Source: an uncultured Phascolarctobacterium sp. (lineage in GTDB: Bacteria; Bacillota; Negativicutes; Acidaminococcales; Acidaminococcaceae). From it: DNA of 64,000 bases. The notes under the pieces are model-generated. The model searched no databases, was not told the origin of the DNA, and worked only from the letters and a program-made list of their open reading frames with translations. The stretch spans positions 1 through 64,000 of the forward strand of contig NZ_CAADXO010000080.1 in the NCBI RefSeq assembly GCF_900753045.1, read 5' to 3'. How positions within the stretch are numbered: position 1 is the first letter of the stretch; every line of letters starts with the position of its first letter. Below, piece by piece: positions 60,846 to 64,000 of the stretch. The position numbers were made by a program, and so were the translations under genes.

Positions 60846-61523
60846 TCAATCTTTTACTTTGTCCGCAAGCTTATCAAGCTCTTGACCAAGGTTAAATTCT
60901 TTGCCATTAAAATGCTGTTCCACCATATCTTTTACAGAAGTGAATACCTGCTTACGCTCAGGCGTACCGGGAAGCAACTCTCCCTTCATAAATTCCGGAT
61001 ACATTTTCATATCACTTACGCCATTCTTTTTCATGCTCTGCATCAGATTGCCAATATCCTGTGCAGAATAACCCAGATTAATAATTTCAGGTACAACCTT
61101 CAGAAAAGCAGGATCAAGCTTCATGTCTTGCTTCTCCTCAATATTTTTGACATATAAGCCTAAGCCTAAAACCTGGTATTTCATACGTTCTTCCTCAGAA
61201 AGGTTTTCTAATTTAGCAGCATCAACCTTCATTTCCTGACGCAGATATTCAATGTACTCATTAATAGAATCAAAATCCTCCGGCTTTTTATCCGCCATCT
61301 CTGCCTTCATACCAAGCTCTTCCGGCTTTTCCTCTTCCGGTTTTTCCGTAAAAAGCTCCGCTAAAAACGAAATAACCTTCACAGCAACAGCAATCCAAGG
61401 AGAAATAGCCGGTGCTAACGAACCAATGCCTCCCATAATTGCGCCTCCAATACTACTGCAAACACTGCTTACTGCGGAGCATACTGCTGAACATGCTGAA
61501 CTAATACAAGACCAAAATCCCAT
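60846..61523 (-). CDS. Unknown protein with Cys/Gly-rich hydrophobic N-terminus, 225 residues
   Basis: The N-terminus WSCISSACSAVCSAVSSVC has cysteines at 6, 11, 15 and 22, then a glycine zipper GGAIMGGIGS and a hydrophobic helix (about 40-58). This looks membrane-inserting. From about residue 60 the protein is acidic and helical (EKPEEEKPEELG) with no known domain. GGAGGT lies 9 nt before the ATG. It sits between the ATPase and the 198-residue protein in one unit. Function unknown. Confidence 0.75.
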   Translation of the reverse strand: MGFWSCISSACSAVCSAVSSVCSSIGGAIMGGIGSLAPAISPWIAVAVKVISFLAELFTEKPEEEKPEELGMKAEMADKKPEDFDSINEYIEYLRQEMKVDAAKLENLSEEERMKYQVLGLGLYVKNIEEKQDMKLDPAFLKVVPEIINLGYSAQDIGNLMQSMKKNGVSDMKMYPEFMKGELLPGTPERKQVFTSVKDMVEQHFNGKEFNLGQELDKLADKVKD

Positions 61524-61566
61524 AATAACATAACCTCCATTAAATCAAATCATTTTAAGCATCCTA

Positions 61567-64000
61567 TCAATATTCAAAAATAGCCGCAAAAGTAAACTCT
61601 GCTTTTTCTTTAGCTTTTTCCTCCTTTGCATATATGGTGAAAAAATCTCTTATAAGCTTCTTTTTTTCCTCATCATAAAAACCAGGTGTAACAGCAACTC
61701 CCTCCATTGCCTGCTTGGCAAGCTCCTCAGCAGTGAAAATTTTATTATTCAAAATCACCCTCAGTGCATTCGTATATCTTTTATTCCACTTATAGTTATG
61801 TTGCTGTACATTATCTAACGCTCTTATGCACTCTCTTTCACGAATAAAATCAAACGCGGCCAATCGCTCTGCAGCTGGCAAATTTTTCAGCTTTACAAAG
61901 CATGGTTTGTCACAAAAGCTTTGGTAATAATCAAGGGCCACACTAGCCAACTCCTCATCTTCTAACGGAGTATTGGCTGTGCTTGTATCTGCTTTAATCT
62001 GTACCTGCAAGGCTTGTCCGTAATTATCCGAGAACATAATCGCCCTGCCGGCATTCAGGTTGGATAAAAACTCCTTTTGTTCTTCCTTCAGCGCCATTGT
62101 GTTGCCCACTGCTTCCTTGTCATCCTGAGCAAATATACGGTGGACAATTTTAGTATTGGTATTCTTCAATACATCTGCGGCAAGCTTATTGGGAATCTGG
62201 TCAACAATTATCAGGCCTTCGCCATATTTACGGATTTCTGCCAGCATATCTGAAAAGGTTTCTACACCCTGCTTCTTATTTTGGCTGTCACCAGGCATAT
62301 ATTTGCTCAGCAATCTATGCGATTCTTCTAGCAGAATAATATGAGAATGAGCTTTTTTGTCACGCAGATAGCGAGCCTTCACCGCCTCATTGAATGCAGC
62401 AAGAATAAAGCCCATAATCAACGCCTTTTCATTACCATTCTTAATGCCCTCCAGCTCCAAAACCACTTTACGGTCCAACAAATCCTCAAAATTTATGGAA
62501 CGCTTCGTGTTCAGCATCAAGCCCTTGGAGCCAATTACCAGACTCTGCAAGCGTGCACGGATAGAGCCTATATAATCATGCTTCAGTCGCTCATCAAAGC
62601 CCTGTTCTTGGACGACAGCATTAATATTTTTCAGCAAATCATCCATCGTTGGAAAGGCAAAAACACCCTCAGCGAAAGGATCTGCAAATTTGCTGTTTGT
62701 ATTAGTCGTAATATCCCAGCCGTAATCCTCATAGCATTTGTACAAAATTGTTTCTATCAGCTGAGGAATTGCTGCCTCCATGTCAAAGGCAGCTTCAATG
62801 CTGGCCTTTATCATATCTACATGCGAGGTGATATTCTCATGCGGTAAAAACTCGAACGGATTCAACCGAAAGGGAGCAGCCTTATCGTTACCCAAGGTAA
62901 AGATAAGTATATCCTTGCACCCGGGATTGTTGCGCAAAATGCGATACTCTGTCTTAGCAGGCTCAATTACCAGAAACGGCAGCTTGCTTTGCAATAATAT
63001 TTTGTGGCAGGTTGTAGTTTTGCCGCTACCTGTTACACCAGCAATAAAGATATGCTTATCCAAAACATCTTTATCCAAATATATCGGCGTTTTTTCGACT
63101 TCATTGCCATTTTGCACTAAATTACCAAGATAAATTCTGTCCTCCTGCTTGGGTTCAGCATAATTCAAACCAAACTCAACCTCTTCACGCAGGCGCATGC
63201 CAATGACTTCCTTCTGCGGTAAGCCTGCCAGCATCGACAGCTCATTCGTCGTAATCCAGTTGCAGAGTGCAAAATTTTCTTTGCAGCTGACAGGCTGTGA
63301 AAGCATTGCTCGAGCCAGCTTCTCATCCTCAGTAATCTCCTTGCTGAAATGTCCTTTGGGCAATTGGTAATTCCTTACTGCCTCTCGGTCACTGGCATCG
63401 AGCTTATTGGAACGCAACGGAACCTTATTGCCCTGCTTGCCGGAATACAAAGCTAAGGCAGTATTTTCCAGCTTTATCAACGCAGATTTTTTCTTAGAAA
63501 GCACATAAACAGCGGAAAGAAATACTCCCTTACCCTTACCGTAATCAAGACGCGGGAAAATTACCTCATCACAGTACTTTATCCATTCCCCGGCGCTTTT
63601 GTTCAGATACTCGCGTGAATAGGTTTTAGAAGTGCTGCTATTACTTCCATTCTGTTCAGAAACGCTGTGGCTTTCACCCTTGCTTGAGCTGGTACTATAC
63701 GACTCCGAAGAACTAGTTCCTTTATTTTCTCCGCCACCATTGTTACTGCCAGTAGAACTTGATGAACTGCCAGAACTGCTTCCGTTCGTTTTGGAAGTAC
63801 CATAGCTAGTACTTGTTCCTTTAGAGGAACCTTCTGTTTTACTATGACTGTTCGATGAACCGGAGTTTTCTCCCTTAGTGTAACTTCTAGACTTCGACGA
63901 GCCTTCTGAGCTGCCTTCCTGCAGGCTATACTTTGCCAAAGGACTGACGGTTGTATAGGCTTCCTGCAACGTCTGCTCCAGCTCATAGATATTATCAAGC
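61567..64000 (-). CDS. HerA/FtsK-superfamily ATPase (DUF87-type) with Ser/Gly-rich linker, 5' end beyond window
   Basis: More than 810 residues; the frame is open at 64000, so the N-terminus is missing. The visible part starts LDNIYELEQTLQEAYTT, runs through about 90 residues of Ser/Gly/Thr-rich low complexity (SKGTSTSYGTSKTNGSSSG type), then a 150-residue domain, then the motor: Walker A AGVTGSGKTTTCHK, Walker B IILLEESHRLL, sensor-like GLIIVDQIP and the ATPase arginine region KIVHRIF. This is the HerA/VirD4-like group that moves DNA or proteins. Two unknown genes follow in one operon. Confidence 0.87.
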   Translation of the reverse strand, partial: LDNIYELEQTLQEAYTTVSPLAKYSLQEGSSEGSSKSRSYTKGENSGSSNSHSKTEGSSKGTSTSYGTSKTNGSSSGSSSSSTGSNNGGGENKGTSSSESYSTSSSKGESHSVSEQNGSNSSTSKTYSREYLNKSAGEWIKYCDEVIFPRLDYGKGKGVFLSAVYVLSKKKSALIKLENTALALYSGKQGNKVPLRSNKLDASDREAVRNYQLPKGHFSKEITEDEKLARAMLSQPVSCKENFALCNWITTNELSMLAGLPQKEVIGMRLREEVEFGLNYAEPKQEDRIYLGNLVQNGNEVEKTPIYLDKDVLDKHIFIAGVTGSGKTTTCHKILLQSKLPFLVIEPAKTEYRILRNNPGCKDILIFTLGNDKAAPFRLNPFEFLPHENITSHVDMIKASIEAAFDMEAAIPQLIETILYKCYEDYGWDITTNTNSKFADPFAEGVFAFPTMDDLLKNINAVVQEQGFDERLKHDYIGSIRARLQSLVIGSKGLMLNTKRSINFEDLLDRKVVLELEGIKNGNEKALIMGFILAAFNEAVKARYLRDKKAHSHIILLEESHRLLSKYMPGDSQNKKQGVETFSDMLAEIRKYGEGLIIVDQIPNKLAADVLKNTNTKIVHRIFAQDDKEAVGNTMALKEEQKEFLSNLNAGRAIMFSDNYGQALQVQIKADTSTANTPLEDEELASVALDYYQSFCDKPCFVKLKNLPAAERLAAFDFIRERECIRALDNVQQHNYKWNKRYTNALRVILNNKIFTAEELAKQAMEGVAVTPGFYDEEKKKLIRDFFTIYAKEEKAKEKAEFTFAAIFEY

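Overview
The window looks like chromosomal DNA of an anaerobic, outer-membrane-bearing Firmicute of the class Negativicutes, most plausibly Phascolarctobacterium or a close Acidaminococcaceae relative. This is an inference. It rests on a TonB-dependent receptor with signal peptide next to Firmicute-type genes and riboswitches, a heterodimeric methylmalonyl-CoA mutase operon (the succinate-to-propionate route), dicarboxylate-type transporters (TRAP, SLC13) and many GGAGG ribosome binding sites. Most genes are on the minus strand.

Layout. 1-6.3 kb: ferrous iron uptake (feoB, feoA, a second feoA-like gene) behind a palindromic operator, then a Zn/Cd/Co-type P-ATPase with an exceptional His/Cys repeat domain. 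6.3-11.8 kb: a five-gene nickel/peptide-type ABC importer behind a cobalamin riboswitch with terminator, so probably a cobalt or nickel importer. 11.9-16.9 kb: MATE exporter, M14-type deacylase, a CDF metal exporter behind a NiCo riboswitch, and an orphan amino-acid binding lipoprotein. 16.9-24.8 kb: glycerol kinase, TRAP transporter, glycerophosphodiesterase, LacI regulator and AzlCD exporter. 24.8-30 kb: an accessory locus with a WYL regulator, two paralogous PD-(D/E)XK-like proteins and a beta-CASP metallo-beta-lactamase protein, next to an IS3 remnant. The WYL gene and the beta-CASP gene share a long upstream element, so I treat them as one regulon and the best candidate for an undescribed system. 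30.2-33.6 kb: SLC13 permease, three small related proteins and a LysR regulator. 33.6-41.7 kb: an orphan cobalamin riboswitch, then the methylmalonyl-CoA mutase operon (MsrA-like protein lacking the catalytic cysteine, MutA, MutB, MeaB) behind a second cobalamin riboswitch whose terminator lies about 330 nt downstream, then a self-contained unit encoding two homologous 18-19-residue peptides. 41.8-49.4 kb: core protein quality control (tig, clpP, clpX, lon, engB), an AbrB-family permease and tRNA-Gly. 49.5-56.3 kb: two unknown proteins, an M20 amidohydrolase with two membrane partners, cysE, a GltD-like oxidoreductase and a ThiD/PdxK kinase. 56.4-64 kb: TonB receptor, a short degenerate repeat array, a frameshifted MscS channel, and a cluster with a Ser/Gly-rich HerA-like ATPase (cut by the window end) and two unknown proteins.

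How the parts fit. Much of the first 41 kb concerns transition metals and B12. Fe2+ enters by Feo, cobalt/nickel probably by the riboswitch-controlled ABC importer, excess Ni/Co leaves by the CDF exporter under a NiCo riboswitch, Zn/Cd/Co leaves by the P-ATPase, and the B12-dependent mutase and its MeaB chaperone are read through a cobalamin riboswitch. Three cobalamin riboswitches and one NiCo riboswitch in 30 kb is dense. No CRISPR array, rRNA, intact insertion sequence or replication origin was seen.
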